Shown here: positions 1-8,338 of the stretch, one piece after another
How the letters are laid out: each line of letters starts with the position of its first letter
Position numbering within the stretch: position 1 is the first letter of the stretch
Assembly (NCBI GenBank): GCA_023133655.1
Contig: JAGLWB010000316.1
Location: 1-32,626, forward strand
Length of the DNA: 32,626 nt
Reading direction: 5' to 3'
DNA from: Bacteroidales bacterium
GTDB lineage: Bacteria > Bacteroidota > Bacteroidia > Bacteroidales > JAGONC01
Program-made: the position numbers and the translations under genes
Notes under the pieces: model-generated
What the model was told of the DNA's origin: nothing
Database searches by the model: none
What the model saw: only the letters and a program-made list of their open reading frames with translations

Positions 1-464
1 ACGTGAGAGATAACATTAATCAGCTCCTGTTTTGTGATGGGACACCCCAAATATTAACAAGACTTCCTCATTTTTTATTTGTTATTGCTTATTCCTGATT
101 AATATTTCTCATTAAATATTCCTCATTTATCATTTCGGATAAATCAATGATGCAAGCCTGAATAGGGTCGCGTAGCTTGCTTTTTAATCCACGCCTTGAA
201 AGGCGGGTGGACTAACAACTTTTTATGTGGAGGGTGTCACCCTTTCAGGGCTTGCATCAAATATTTATCCCTTAGCACAGGGTTTCGTTTCACTACACCC
301 TGTGCTATTACCGTAAGGGGCGTTGCCCCTCGATCCGCCTGATATAGAAACTGCTGCGAGAATTGTAAATTAAAATCAAAAATGAAAAATAAACAATAAA
401 CAATAAGAAATAAAAAATTACAACGCGCTTCACCATCGAACGTGAGAGATAACATTAATCAGCT
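1..464. repeat. Palindrome-rich repeat between 25-bp direct repeats
   Basis: Bases 1-25 recur exactly at 440-464. The second copy covers the last codons and stop of the histidine kinase. Between them lie an inverted pair (138-162 with 244-269, sharing GATGCAAGCC), a hairpin near 189-210, a perfect 10-bp stem AGCACAGGGT/ACCCTGTGCT (274-283, 297-306), and AGGGGC-GTT-GCCCCT (316-330). No convincing gene is present: the minus-strand frame 237-455 simply translates these palindromes. The layout fits an inserted non-autonomous element with a duplicated target, or one unit of a tandem repeat. The window edge hides how far the left copy extends. Confidence 0.6.
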
Positions 465-1174
465 TTCTTTAGTGTAAAGGTAATAGTAGTCCCTTCCCCA
501 AAAGTACTTCGAATATTAATCGATTGATTGTGGGCTTCTATGATATGTTTAACAATAGACAGACCTAATCCGGTCCCGTTAGGATCACGTGAACGACCTT
601 CATCGGTTCGATAAAATCGCTCAAAAAGACGATGTATATATTTTCTCTCCACACCCATCCCATTATCCGTGATCTCGACCAGAATATTTTCACCCATATC
701 AAGAAAACTTATCCTGGTTTCTCCATCCTTCTGTTTGCCATATTTAACTGCGTTATCTATTAGGTTGGATAGAACTTGATGTATCTTTTCCCTGTCTGCA
801 TAAACAAAGATCTGGGTATTGTTCATATCATCAAAAAAAATACGGTTCTTTCGTTTTTTCGCTTTAACCACAAGAAGTTCAATAACCTCTTTGACCAGGG
901 TGAAAATGTTAAATTTCCCGAGGTTGAGGGTTACTACATCTGATTCAAGACGGGAAATAGATTCCAGGTCTTCAATGATCTCGATCAAACGGTTGATGCT
1001 TTTTTCTGTCCGTAACAGATATTCCCTGTTTATGGAAGGATCCTCCAGGCCCCCATCAAGTAAGGTTAAGACATATCCCTGAATATTAAAAATGGGGGTT
1101 TTTAATTCATGATACACATTTCCAATATAGTCGCGCCTATATGATTCTAGCTTTTTAATAGTTGATTTTTTCAT
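455..1174 (-). CDS. Short sensor histidine kinase without sensor or membrane domain
   Basis: This is the transmitter part of a two-component kinase, 239 aa. The H-box HELKTP is at residues 23-28, so only about 20 residues precede the phospho-accepting His. The N-box (LSNLIDNAVKYG), G1 (DNGMGV), F-box (FERFYR) and G2 (GTGLGLSIVK) follow in order, so the catalytic core is complete. There is no signal peptide, membrane segment or PAS/HAMP domain; related PhoR-like kinases of Bacteroidota usually have a membrane-bound N-terminus. The ATG overlaps the stop of the upstream regulator by 4 bp (ATGA), which supports this start and translational coupling. It most likely phosphorylates that regulator. 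The signal is unknown. The last codons lie in the 25-bp direct repeat at 440-464. Confidence 0.9.
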   Translation of the reverse strand: MKKSTIKKLESYRRDYIGNVYHELKTPIFNIQGYVLTLLDGGLEDPSINREYLLRTEKSINRLIEIIEDLESISRLESDVVTLNLGKFNIFTLVKEVIELLVVKAKKRKNRIFFDDMNNTQIFVYADREKIHQVLSNLIDNAVKYGKQKDGETRISFLDMGENILVEITDNGMGVERKYIHRLFERFYRTDEGRSRDPNGTGLGLSIVKHIIEAHNQSINIRSTFGEGTTITFTLKKAD

Positions 1175-1857
1175 GAAGTCTGGTATTTGTAACCAACTCC
1201 TTTGATGGTTTTAATATTTTTTATTTCTAACTTTTCCCTTATTTTTCTGACATGGACATCAATAGTTCTTCCTCCTACAACCACATCATTTCCCCAGACA
1301 TTGGAAAGTATCTGTTCTCTTGTAAAAACTTTATCCGGTTTCGATCCCAGGAGCATCAACAGTTCAAACTCCTTTTTTGGCAACGTTATTTCTTTATCCT
1401 CTTTAATTACAACATATTTTTCTTTGTCGATGGTAATCTCATTTAACTTTATCAATCCGGAAGATAGTTCAGGACTTTTATATCGACGCAACAGTGCTTT
1501 AACCCTACTTACCAACACCTTTGGTTTGATGGGTTTTGTTACATAATCGTCTCCTCCCGCTTCAAAGCCTGCAATTTGTGAATAATCTTCCCCTCTGGCA
1601 GTGAGGAAAAGAACGATTGTATCGGCCAAATGTGGAAATTGCCTGATCTCATGGCATGCCTCAACGCCATCCTTTATAGGCATCATAACATCCATAATAA
1701 TTAAGTGAGGAGTGATTTTTTTTGCCAGCTCAACAGCCTCTAACCCATTCTTTGCACTGAAAACCTGGTATCCTTCTTTTTTGAGATTGTATCCAAGAAA
1801 TTCCAGCACATCTTTCTCGTCATCCACAATCATTACTCTGAAGTCCTCTGTGTTCAT
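1171..1857 (-). CDS. OmpR/PhoB-family response regulator
   Basis: A 228-aa DNA-binding response regulator. The N-terminal receiver (about 1-120) has the acidic pair D12/D13, the phospho-acceptor D56 in LIIMDVMMP and the conserved Lys in TKPIKP. The C-terminal winged helix (about 130-228) has the typical RTIDVHVRKIREKL recognition region and ends with KGVGYKY, as in PhoB and OmpR. It is the first gene of a two-gene unit with the short kinase, overlapping it by 4 bp. It is divergent from the beta-barrel gene at 2009; a palindromic CAAATATATTTG lies between them. The regulon cannot be read from the sequence. Family assignment is secure. Confidence 0.95.
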   Translation of the reverse strand: MNTEDFRVMIVDDEKDVLEFLGYNLKKEGYQVFSAKNGLEAVELAKKITPHLIIMDVMMPIKDGVEACHEIRQFPHLADTIVLFLTARGEDYSQIAGFEAGGDDYVTKPIKPKVLVSRVKALLRRYKSPELSSGLIKLNEITIDKEKYVVIKEDKEITLPKKEFELLMLLGSKPDKVFTREQILSNVWGNDVVVGGRTIDVHVRKIREKLEIKNIKTIKGVGYKYQTS

Positions 1858-1968
1858 CTTTGATGCTTTTTAAGTTTCTATATTGTAATTCACTATTTAA
1901 TAGCTCACCAATTACTTCCGGGGTTGCGAATAAAACAGACAAATTATTCAGATTAACCAAAACTGGTA

Positions 1969-1980
1969 CAAATATATTTG
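1969..1980. promoter_or_regulatory. Palindromic double -7 box between divergent genes
   Basis: CAAATATATTTG is a perfect 12-bp palindrome. It matches the Bacteroidota -7 consensus TAnnTTTG on both strands: TATATTTG forward at 1973-1980 and the same reversed at 1969-1976. It lies 28 bp upstream of the beta-barrel gene and about 110 bp upstream of the response regulator. I see no well-placed -33 TTTG in either direction, so it could be an operator instead. Confidence 0.4.
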
Positions 1981-2008
1981 TTATTTTTATTCAAAATTTA
2001 GAATTTCA

Positions 2009-2614
2009 ATGAAACGCCTTTTTTTTTATTTCATTTTGTCTCTTTTAACCATACCAATAGTATATGGGCAGGAATTCAATGCAGGATTTATTGCCGGCCT
2101 CAGTACAAGTGAAATATCAGGCGATTTCGTTACCGGGCCAAGTAAAGCGGGATTGTACCTGGGGCTATTTACAAACCTTTATGTTTCTGAGGGGTCCTCA
2201 CTTCAGCTTGAGCTCGATTATGTTCAGAAGGGTAGCCGCGAAAATCCTGATTCTGTTAACCTTCGTAGCTATATCCTTCGATTACATTATGTAGAGGTTC
2301 ATTGTTATTATAAATATGACATTAAAGAGTTTACACTTGAAGCCGGCCCATCACTTGGATACTTGATTCACTCATACGAGGAAGCTGACGGATGGATATT
2401 AGAGCAGCCATTTAACCCGTTGGATTTTAGCCTTAACATAGGTCTTTATTACAGGATTTCTGAGAAGTTACAATTTAATGTCCGGTATTCCAATACCATG
2501 TTTTTCCCCGTTAGGGATAGTTCATCCGGAGATACTTATTTTCTTAGGAAAGGACAATACAATGAGGTTCTTTCCTTTACGTTTCATTACACGTTCAGGA
2601 ACATTAAAAAGTGA
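2009..2614 (+). CDS. Outer-membrane beta-barrel protein (PorT/OmpW-like small barrel)
   Basis: A 201-aa protein with a signal peptide (about 1-20, ending in VYGQ) followed by alternating amphipathic strands and short turns. Examples are the opening AGFIAGLSTSEI, the LGLFTNLYV strand, QLELDYVQKGSR and the closing LSFTFHYTF strand with aromatic residues near the C-terminus. This is the usual pattern of 8-stranded porin-family (PF13568-like) proteins of Bacteroidota. The role is probably structural or small-solute; no enzyme motif is visible. Its stop overlaps by 11 bp the 3' end of the convergent gene at 2604-4145. It is divergent from the two-component pair, which could regulate it, but that rests only on position. 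Confidence 0.8.
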   Translation: MKRLFFYFILSLLTIPIVYGQEFNAGFIAGLSTSEISGDFVTGPSKAGLYLGLFTNLYVSEGSSLQLELDYVQKGSRENPDSVNLRSYILRLHYVEVHCYYKYDIKEFTLEAGPSLGYLIHSYEEADGWILEQPFNPLDFSLNIGLYYRISEKLQFNVRYSNTMFFPVRDSSSGDTYFLRKGQYNEVLSFTFHYTFRNIKK

Positions 2615-4145
2615 TTTTTGCGAGCCGTAAACCATTTTTATAATCTACCATTATCAAACTGTTTTTCCCTGTGTAATACGTGTAGGCTTTCTTAAACACA
2701 AAGGCACCTTTTCGATTTTCATTTTGCGTCAATAAACGCTTGGAATATTCGCCTGTTTCCAGATCAACCAGGGCAACGGTAAGAACAAACTTATTGCTCA
2801 TTTTTTTAATGCGATCCGGATCATGAACATATAGGTTTTTTTTTGAATCATTATAGATGATAAACAACGTTTCATTTATAATTAAATCAAAGAATCCCAA
2901 TAGTTCAGGCTCAACTAAATATTGTTTTTTTGGGATCCATATTTGCCACTGCAAAGAACCATCATTTTTAAAATACATGATCTTAATATCGTTAGAGTGA
3001 TAATAAGAACTGAGATGAAATTTCCCTTCAGAATCGGTGAAAGTATTAAATTCCTGTTTTTTGAGCTCAGCGAGGTAAACAACATCCCCATTTGCTCGCT
3101 GATGCATCTTTTCAGTATGTAGATTTATTAAATCCTTTTTAGTGATGGTTTTGAATTGTCCAGTTTTGATAGGTGAAGAACCGCGGGCACTCAAGGTTTG
3201 ATTTTCTTTGTCAAAAAGGGGAAAAAACATTCCGCTAATCAGGTTATCTTCTTCGGGCTCGCTGAAAAGGCCGATAATACTAATCGCTTCTGATTCAAGC
3301 ATTTTTACACTAATTTCCTCAATTTTTTTATCCTCAAAGTTAAAATCATAGTAGGCAAGGTGGTCAGTAATATTATTATATGTGACAAGGTAATATATTT
3401 TATCCTCAAGTGGGGGATGGAATGATAAAATAAAAAACACCTCCTCTCCATTAAGGATAATTTGAGAAAACTCTGTGTAATCAGAGGGCGATGGAAGAGA
3501 TAGCTGTTTTTCCCATACACTGGTGAAATCAGTGTTAAAAACCTTAATGTTAATTGTTGTTTTATCGCTTCCACCCGGAGGAAATGACTGGGTATATAAA
3601 AACTGTGAAGAAGAGTTGGTTTCATACAAAGAAAGTGAAAAAAAATCATTCGGTTCTGATTCAAATACATTATTTGAGGGGATATTGATTTTATGGATTT
3701 CTCCTAATAACAGTGGATCTTTAACTAACCGTCCGTTCATATCGAACATAAGTAAATAGCTACGGGTTGATTTGCTCGCATAAAAGACTTCATCAGCAAA
3801 AACATAAATATGGTTATTTACAAGAAAAATTTTTTTTGGAAGGGGTTTTCTCAACTGGTAAGATGGATCTATCTTAATAGGAATAGATTCGGTATGCTGT
3901 AGGTTTTTATCAAATTTTTCGAAATAGGCATCGATGTTGCCACTTTTACAATCAAAACAAGCCTTGTTACCAAGTCGTAAAATATAATAATGGCTTGAGT
4001 CTTTAACGAACAAAGACGTTATTACATTATTGGATGGGTACTCAAGTGGTGGCCCAATATTGAATTCAATTGGACCTTGTGCAGCTATAAAGTCAGCGAA
4101 TGCAATAACAAAAAGGAACAGAGTTATCTGTTTAATGACTTTCAT
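2604..4145 (-). CDS. Secreted protein of unknown function
   Basis: A 513-aa protein I do not recognise. An N-terminal signal peptide is clear: basic start, hydrophobic LFLFVIAFADFIAA, likely cleavage before Q23. The mature part is rich in beta-strand patterns with repeated aromatic and charged turns, as in a beta-propeller or a protein of WD/Kelch-like fold, but I see no diagnostic repeat. A CFDC motif lies near the mature N-terminus and could form a disulfide. There is no T9SS sorting tail or lipobox, so it is probably periplasmic. It starts 32 bp after the queG stop on the same strand and is probably cotranscribed with it. It is convergent with the beta-barrel gene and overlaps it by 11 bp. 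Confidence 0.75.
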   Translation of the reverse strand: MKVIKQITLFLFVIAFADFIAAQGPIEFNIGPPLEYPSNNVITSLFVKDSSHYYILRLGNKACFDCKSGNIDAYFEKFDKNLQHTESIPIKIDPSYQLRKPLPKKIFLVNNHIYVFADEVFYASKSTRSYLLMFDMNGRLVKDPLLLGEIHKINIPSNNVFESEPNDFFSLSLYETNSSSQFLYTQSFPPGGSDKTTINIKVFNTDFTSVWEKQLSLPSPSDYTEFSQIILNGEEVFFILSFHPPLEDKIYYLVTYNNITDHLAYYDFNFEDKKIEEISVKMLESEAISIIGLFSEPEEDNLISGMFFPLFDKENQTLSARGSSPIKTGQFKTITKKDLINLHTEKMHQRANGDVVYLAELKKQEFNTFTDSEGKFHLSSYYHSNDIKIMYFKNDGSLQWQIWIPKKQYLVEPELLGFFDLIINETLFIIYNDSKKNLYVHDPDRIKKMSNKFVLTVALVDLETGEYSKRLLTQNENRKGAFVFKKAYTYYTGKNSLIMVDYKNGLRLAKITF

Positions 4146-4177
4146 TATTGGTAAAATTACAATTTTCTTGCCAGGAA

Positions 4178-5113
4178 TTAGTCCTCTTTCAAGAAATCAA
4201 TGTTTCTTTTCAATCCTCTGAATTTTGCTCTTTTGACGGCTGATTTATTAAAAATTATGTCAAACTCCTTTTTTGCTAATTTTTCCCATTTCGTTTTTGT
4301 CATTGAAGCCAGGTCCGGTGAAAAACAAAATTCTTGTTCCTTGTGTGGATCAGAAAATCGATTCCATGGGCAAACATCCTGACAAATATCACATCCGAAT
4401 ATCCAATTTTCAAATTTGTTTATATATTTTTCAGGTAATTCATCTCTGTTTTCTATCGTCAGGTATGAAATGCATTTTCTGGCATCAACCACGTAGGGCT
4501 CGACAATGGCGTGGGTTGGGCATGCCTCAATGCAAAGCCGACAGCTACCACATCGATCTTTTTCCGGAGTGTCGTATTCAAGGTCCAGATTTGTAATTAT
4601 TTCCCCGATAAAAAAAAATGATCCTTTTTTTCGATTTATCAGACAGCTGTTTTTACCAATCCAACCCAAGCCTGCATTTTGAGCCCAGGCTTTTTCAAGC
4701 ACCGGAGCACTATCAACAAAGGCTCTTGCTTCCAAATGGCCTGTTTTTGATCGTAGTTGTTCAATGATTTGTTTCAGTTTGTCTTTAATAATATAGTGAT
4801 AATCAGTGCCGTAAGCGTATTTTGAAATCCTATAATGGTTTTTTGAGGGTAATGGGCTGGAAGGATAATAATTATAAAGCACCGAAATAACCGATTTGGC
4901 GTTTTCGACCAGTAAAAATGGGTTTGATCTTTTATTCAGGTGGTTCTCCATGTAATGCATCTTTCCATGCATTTTTCCCTTCAACCACTCTTTTAGTCTG
5001 GAGGATGCCTCATCAAGCTCTCTCACTTTTGAGATTCCGCAAAAAGAAAACCCTAAATTAGATGCTGAAGATTTGATAAAGGATGTTAATTCTTTTTTTT
5101 TATGTCCGTTCAT
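4178..5113 (-). CDS. queG: Epoxyqueuosine reductase QueG
   Basis: Catalyses the last step of queuosine synthesis, reducing epoxyqueuosine to queuosine in tRNA with cobalamin and two [4Fe-4S] clusters; cytoplasmic. The 311-aa protein has the N-terminal cobalamin-binding region with the catalytic Asp in AFVDSAPVLEKAWA (D134), the GLGWIGKN motif, and ferredoxin-type cysteines: CGSCRLCIEAC (C188, C191, C194, C198) and CDICQDVC (C241, C244, C248). Length is normal for the short form without the C-terminal HEAT repeats. The start places the protein at the usual distance before GISKVRELD. It is followed after 64 bp by the secreted protein at 2604. Other queuosine genes are not in the window. Confidence 0.95.
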   Translation of the reverse strand: MNGHKKKELTSFIKSSASNLGFSFCGISKVRELDEASSRLKEWLKGKMHGKMHYMENHLNKRSNPFLLVENAKSVISVLYNYYPSSPLPSKNHYRISKYAYGTDYHYIIKDKLKQIIEQLRSKTGHLEARAFVDSAPVLEKAWAQNAGLGWIGKNSCLINRKKGSFFFIGEIITNLDLEYDTPEKDRCGSCRLCIEACPTHAIVEPYVVDARKCISYLTIENRDELPEKYINKFENWIFGCDICQDVCPWNRFSDPHKEQEFCFSPDLASMTKTKWEKLAKKEFDIIFNKSAVKRAKFRGLKRNIDFLKED

Positions 5114-5171
5114 TAGAACAGTACTTGATTTATTCCCAATGGGTTGGTATTTATTGGTTATTCATGATGAA

Positions 5172-5211
5172 GAATGTTGGAATATTGGAATGTTGGAATG
5201 ATGGAATAATG
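5172..5211. repeat. Octamer array, left flank of four-helix unit 1
   Basis: Five 8-bp units: GAATGTTG, GAATATTG, GAATGTTG, GAATGATG, GAATAATG. The array is directly followed by a GC-rich imperfect palindrome (5211-5230, GCCCG...CGGGC). It lies on the 3' side of the minus-strand gene 5282-5683 and is inverted relative to the array at 5681-5704. Confidence 0.85.
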
Positions 5212-5281
5212 CCCGCCTGACAGGACGGGCAGGGAATATGGATTTAAATGTGAAAAGTCACAATTAATCCTTTTGAATTTG

Positions 5282-5683
5282 TTAAAATGTATCATCCCAA
5301 TTACCCTCCTTCATTTTCTTTTGTAAAGATTTTATTAATTGGATTAACTCATTTTCGGTTTTATAATGAAGTTTATCCATTTGTTCAAATTCTACCTTTG
5401 TTATCTGGTTTGCTTTATAGAAACTAATTATGCAAGAATGATATTCTCCACTAGAACCCAATGCTACATTTAAAAAATAAAGATATTCCTTTATACTTCG
5501 TCTTGAATATCCTTCTGCAATATTTCTACTGATACTATGAGAAGAATCAATACAATTAGATACTGTTTTCTTCAGTTCATACGGGGTTTTTGACAATAAC
5601 TTACATGTAAGGATATACAATTCAATTGAATTATTCCAAACTCGTAATTGTTTAAACCCTCTATTAATGTTTTTTCTTTCCAT
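5282..5683 (-). CDS. Four-helix-bundle protein, S23/IVS-Avd family (copy 1)
   Basis: A 133-aa helical protein of the family first known from ORFs in 23S rRNA intervening sequences and related to the Avd accessory protein of diversity-generating retroelements. The family core is present: F-x-L-x-VW near the start (FKQLRVW), the helix-2 motif SHSISRNIAEGYSRRS, then EYLYFLNVALGSSGEY. Basic helical surfaces fit nucleic-acid binding; that is family knowledge, since no function is established for stand-alone copies. The ATG is the end of the first octamer of the array at 5681-5704, so the repeat touches the start codon. No reverse transcriptase, rRNA or transposase is adjacent. It sits between queG and ruvB, both on the same strand. 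Confidence 0.85.
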   Translation of the reverse strand: MERKNINRGFKQLRVWNNSIELYILTCKLLSKTPYELKKTVSNCIDSSHSISRNIAEGYSRRSIKEYLYFLNVALGSSGEYHSCIISFYKANQITKVEFEQMDKLHYKTENELIQLIKSLQKKMKEGNWDDTF

Positions 5684-5704
5684 TATTCCATTTTTCCATT
5701 ATTC
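5681..5704. repeat. Octamer array, right flank of four-helix unit 1
   Basis: Three 8-bp units CATTATTC, CATTTTTC, CATTATTC. They are the inverted complement of the left array (GAATAATG type). In the gene's sense the array reads purine-rich (GAATAATG, GAAAAATG, GAATAATG), and its last ATG is the start codon of the four-helix gene. Confidence 0.8.
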
Positions 5705-5722
5705 CTTGATCACTATTTAATA

Positions 5723-5774
5723 AAGCGCCCATTTGGTGCAATTCAAAGGCACCTACTTGGAGGGTGGCTTTTTA
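5723..5774 (-). terminator. Possible terminator after ruvB
   Basis: Imperfect stem AAAGC-G-CCC / GGG-T-GGCTTT with an internal GGTGC/GCACC helix (5735-5753). It immediately follows the ruvB stop on the minus strand. A run of T on the minus strand is short, so this is a weak call. Confidence 0.35.
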
Positions 5775-6797
5775 ATCAAACAGATTTTTTTGTTCAGATG
5801 ATGGTATTCTACCAAGATGTTCATAAGCACGTTGCGTAACCTGCCTTCCTCTTGGCGTACGGACAAGAAAACCTTCCTTTATCAGAAATGGTTCATAAAC
5901 CTCTTCAATGGTTTCGGTTTCTTCACTAACAGAAGTTGCAATAGTTGAAAGGCCCACGGGCCCCCCCTTAAATTTATCGATGATTGTTGATAAGATTTTA
6001 TTATCCATTTCGTCGAGCCCGTTTTTATCAACGTTAAGTGCATTTAAAGCATATTTGGATATTTCAATATCAATGGTCCCATCTCCTTTAATCTGGGCAA
6101 AATCCCTAACTCTTCTAAGTAATAGATTTGCAATTCGTGGTGTTCCCCTGCTTCTTCGCGCAATTTCCGAAACAGCATCCGGTTTTACATCCACTTGAAG
6201 AATTTTACCTGATCGATGGATAATTTTTTCCAACGTTTCCGCATTATAGTACGATAAACGTGAGTTAATTCCAAACCTTGACCTTAAAGGAGCTGTGAGC
6301 ATACCCGATCTTGTGGTGGCTCCGATAAGTGTAAAGGGGTTAAGTTTTATCTGTACACTTCGCGCATTTGGTCCTGAATCAATCATGATATCGATTTTAT
6401 AATCTTCCATGGCTGAATAGAGGTATTCTTCAATAATATGGCTTAACCGGTGTATTTCGTCAATGAAAAGCACATCCCGTTCATTTAAACTGGTTAAGAG
6501 CCCGGCCAAATCACCCGGTTTGTCCAACACCGGCCCTGAAGAGACTTTAATATTAGCACCAAGTTCATTTGCAATAATGTGTGATAAAGTTGTTTTACCG
6601 AGGCCTGGAGGGCCATGAAGTAATACATGATCCAATGCTTCATTACGTTGATTGGCGGCTGCAACGAATATTTTTAGGTTCTCCACAACCTTTGGTTGCC
6701 CTGAAAAATTAATAAAGTCAGATGGGCGTAATACCATCTCAAGTTCCAGTTCATCTTTTGTTAAATGTTCGCCGGTTGCGTCAAGATTTTCGTTCAT
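5772..6797 (-). CDS. ruvB: Holliday junction branch migration ATPase RuvB
   Basis: The hexameric AAA+ motor that drives branch migration of Holliday junctions with RuvA, before cutting by RuvC. The 341-aa length is typical. Walker [10 protein letters not shown] is at residues 62-70, Walker B with DEIH at 113-116, the sensor/arginine-finger stretch [18 protein letters not shown] follows, and the C-terminal winged helix contains [10 protein letters not shown] and TPRGRQVT. All catalytic motifs are intact. The start MNENLDATG gives the usual short N-terminal extension before LRPSDF. A -7-like box lies 76 bp upstream. ruvA and ruvC are not nearby, which is common in Bacteroidota. Confidence 0.97.
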   Translation of the reverse strand: MNENLDATGEHLTKDELELEMVLRPSDFINFSGQPKVVENLKIFVAAANQRNEALDHVLLHGPPGLGKTTLSHIIANELGANIKVSSGPVLDKPGDLAGLLTSLNERDVLFIDEIHRLSHIIEEYLYSAMEDYKIDIMIDSGPNARSVQIKLNPFTLIGATTRSGMLTAPLRSRFGINSRLSYYNAETLEKIIHRSGKILQVDVKPDAVSEIARRSRGTPRIANLLLRRVRDFAQIKGDGTIDIEISKYALNALNVDKNGLDEMDNKILSTIIDKFKGGPVGLSTIATSVSEETETIEEVYEPFLIKEGFLVRTPRGRQVTQRAYEHLGRIPSSEQKNLFD

Positions 6798-6872
6798 AAA
6801 GTAATACTATAATTATGGTATCCGGATAGTGGAAAAATAACCAGAATAATAACACCTAAATAAATAATAAAG

Positions 6873-6880
6873 CAAATATA
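6873..6880 (-). promoter_or_regulatory. Candidate -7 box for ruvB
   Basis: CAAATATA on the plus strand reads TATATTTG on the minus strand, an exact TAnnTTTG match 76 bp upstream of the ruvB start. No clear -33 TTTG is seen at the usual spacing. Confidence 0.4.
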
Positions 6881-7035
6881 CACATTGAATGAAACGAACC
6901 TGAAATTTATGACAATAAATTTCAGGTCAAAATCGATTTTTTTTTCATCCATCATAGCAAAAAAGAAAATTATCAATGACTGAGTTTTTAAAAAAAATGT
7001 TATTTTTACAAAAAATCTTTTCAAAATCTGTGATT

Positions 7036-7884
7036 ATGACCCTAATAATTGTAGCAATTGATTTTTCTAAGACATCTTTACATGCCCTTGACTATGCTAT
7101 CAATGTAGCAAACAGTACAAAAGCGGATGTGATGATGGTTTGGGTTGATAATCAAACCTCTAACGAGTCAATTTTTTCAGATGGGGGGTGTGAGGTCAGA
7201 GAGGATTCAAAACGAAATTTTGAAGAATTACTGGAACAGCGCAGGGGTCGTTTAGCAAATGGGAAGTTAATATATAAACTAAGAAAAGGCAAAGTCTACT
7301 TTGAAATTGCCCAGCAAGCCAGGCTACACAAAGCAGATTTAATTGTTGCCGGAACTCATGGCGTTACTGGTTTTGAAGAGTTTTGGATTGGCAGCAATGC
7401 CTACAGGATCGTTATTAACGCACCTTGTCCTGTTATTACTGTTAGACATCAGTTTGATTTAAATAAAAAAATTCAAAAAATTGTACTCCCCATTGATAAT
7501 ACAAGAAATACAATCCAAAAAGTTCCCTATATTGCCAGGGTAGCCAGGTCGTTCAATGCGGAAGTCCATATTCTTGCTTTGTATTCTACAGTAATTATGG
7601 CTATTAGGAATAAAGTTGACATAGCAGCTAATGATGCAAAAAAGTTGATGGAAAAACTGAAGGTAAAATGCATTCTGGAGTCAATGATTGTTGAAAATGT
7701 TACCCAATGTACGCTCAACTATGCCAGCAAGATCGATGCAGAGTTGATCTCTATTATGACAGAACAGGAAACCACTGAGGCAAATATATTATTAGGTGAA
7801 TATGCAAGGCAAATGGTAAATAATTCACCGATACCTGTATTAAGTATTCATCCGAATGAAATATGGACATTTGAGAAACGTTAA
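7036..7884 (+). CDS. Tandem universal stress protein (UspA), copy 1
   Basis: A 282-aa protein with two Usp domains, about 1-137 and 145-282. The first domain has the ATP-binding signature G-2x-G-9x-G-S intact (G106, G109, G119, S120 in GTHGVTGFEEFWIGSN) and the N-terminal VAIDFS strand. The second domain keeps the fold (IVLPIDNT, ISIMTEQE, PVLSIH) but lacks the glycine signature, so only the first half is likely to bind ATP. I chose the ATG at 7036 because it aligns with the start of the paralogue at 8339 (MRKVIVVAVDFS); an in-frame ATG at 6976 would add 20 residues with no counterpart there. First gene of a Usp-SPOR-Usp unit. Likely a cytoplasmic stress or nucleotide-sensing role. Confidence 0.9.
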   Translation: MTLIIVAIDFSKTSLHALDYAINVANSTKADVMMVWVDNQTSNESIFSDGGCEVREDSKRNFEELLEQRRGRLANGKLIYKLRKGKVYFEIAQQARLHKADLIVAGTHGVTGFEEFWIGSNAYRIVINAPCPVITVRHQFDLNKKIQKIVLPIDNTRNTIQKVPYIARVARSFNAEVHILALYSTVIMAIRNKVDIAANDAKKLMEKLKVKCILESMIVENVTQCTLNYASKIDAELISIMTEQETTEANILLGEYARQMVNNSPIPVLSIHPNEIWTFEKR

Positions 7885-7890
7885 TATGTT

Positions 7891-8316
7891 ATGTTAAGGA
7901 TTATTTTTGCAATAGGTTTTTTTTTCGTTTCTGTTTTTGGAATGGCTTTAAAGGCTCAGGAAGCTCAGGGTTTATCCGGTCAACTTGAGGTTATTCAGGA
8001 CAGCCGAATTGATACACTGATTAAAAAGCATATATTTTTAAATAAGCAATTCAAAACAATTGAAGGTTATAAGATTCAAATTTTTTTTGATGCAGGGAAT
8101 AATTCTAAACATAATGCTTATGATGCAAGGGATAATTTTATAGAGAAATATCCTGATTATTACGTTTCTGTTACGTTTAATGAACCTTATTATCGCGTTA
8201 GGGTTGGTGCTTTTCGTTCACGTATGGAAGCAGAAGGATTTCTTACGATGATTAAAGCAAACTACCCCAATGCCTTTGTAATAAAAGATGAAATAGACCC
8301 GTTGGATGTTAACTGA
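7891..8316 (+). CDS. SPOR-domain protein, exported
   Basis: A 141-aa protein. Residues 1-22 form a signal peptide (hydrophobic IIFAIGFFFVSVFGMA, cleavage near ALKAQ). Residues about 58-137 form a SPOR domain: GYKIQIFFD opens it, and YYRVRVGAFRSRMEAEGFL is its characteristic centre. SPOR domains bind denuded septal peptidoglycan, so the protein is probably periplasmic and linked to cell-wall turnover or division. It starts 6 bp after the first Usp gene and ends 22 bp before the second, so all three are surely cotranscribed. The pairing of an exported wall-binding protein with cytosolic stress proteins is unexplained. Confidence 0.85.
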   Translation: MLRIIFAIGFFFVSVFGMALKAQEAQGLSGQLEVIQDSRIDTLIKKHIFLNKQFKTIEGYKIQIFFDAGNNSKHNAYDARDNFIEKYPDYYVSVTFNEPYYRVRVGAFRSRMEAEGFLTMIKANYPNAFVIKDEIDPLDVN

Positions 8317-8338
8317 TTTTAAATAGAAAGATAATCAA

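Noticed and set aside
237-455. 72-codon minus-strand frame after the short kinase
   Set aside because: It translates the palindromic repeat segment and shows no protein-like conservation signal; its ATG is only the chance overlap with the kinase stop.
3305-3670. 121-codon frame on the same strand as the secreted protein
   Set aside because: Out-of-frame shadow inside 2604-4145, which has a signal peptide and a continuous frame.
5282-5683. Intervening sequence within a 23S rRNA gene
   Set aside because: No rRNA sequence flanks any of the four-helix genes; they lie between protein genes or next to a tRNA.
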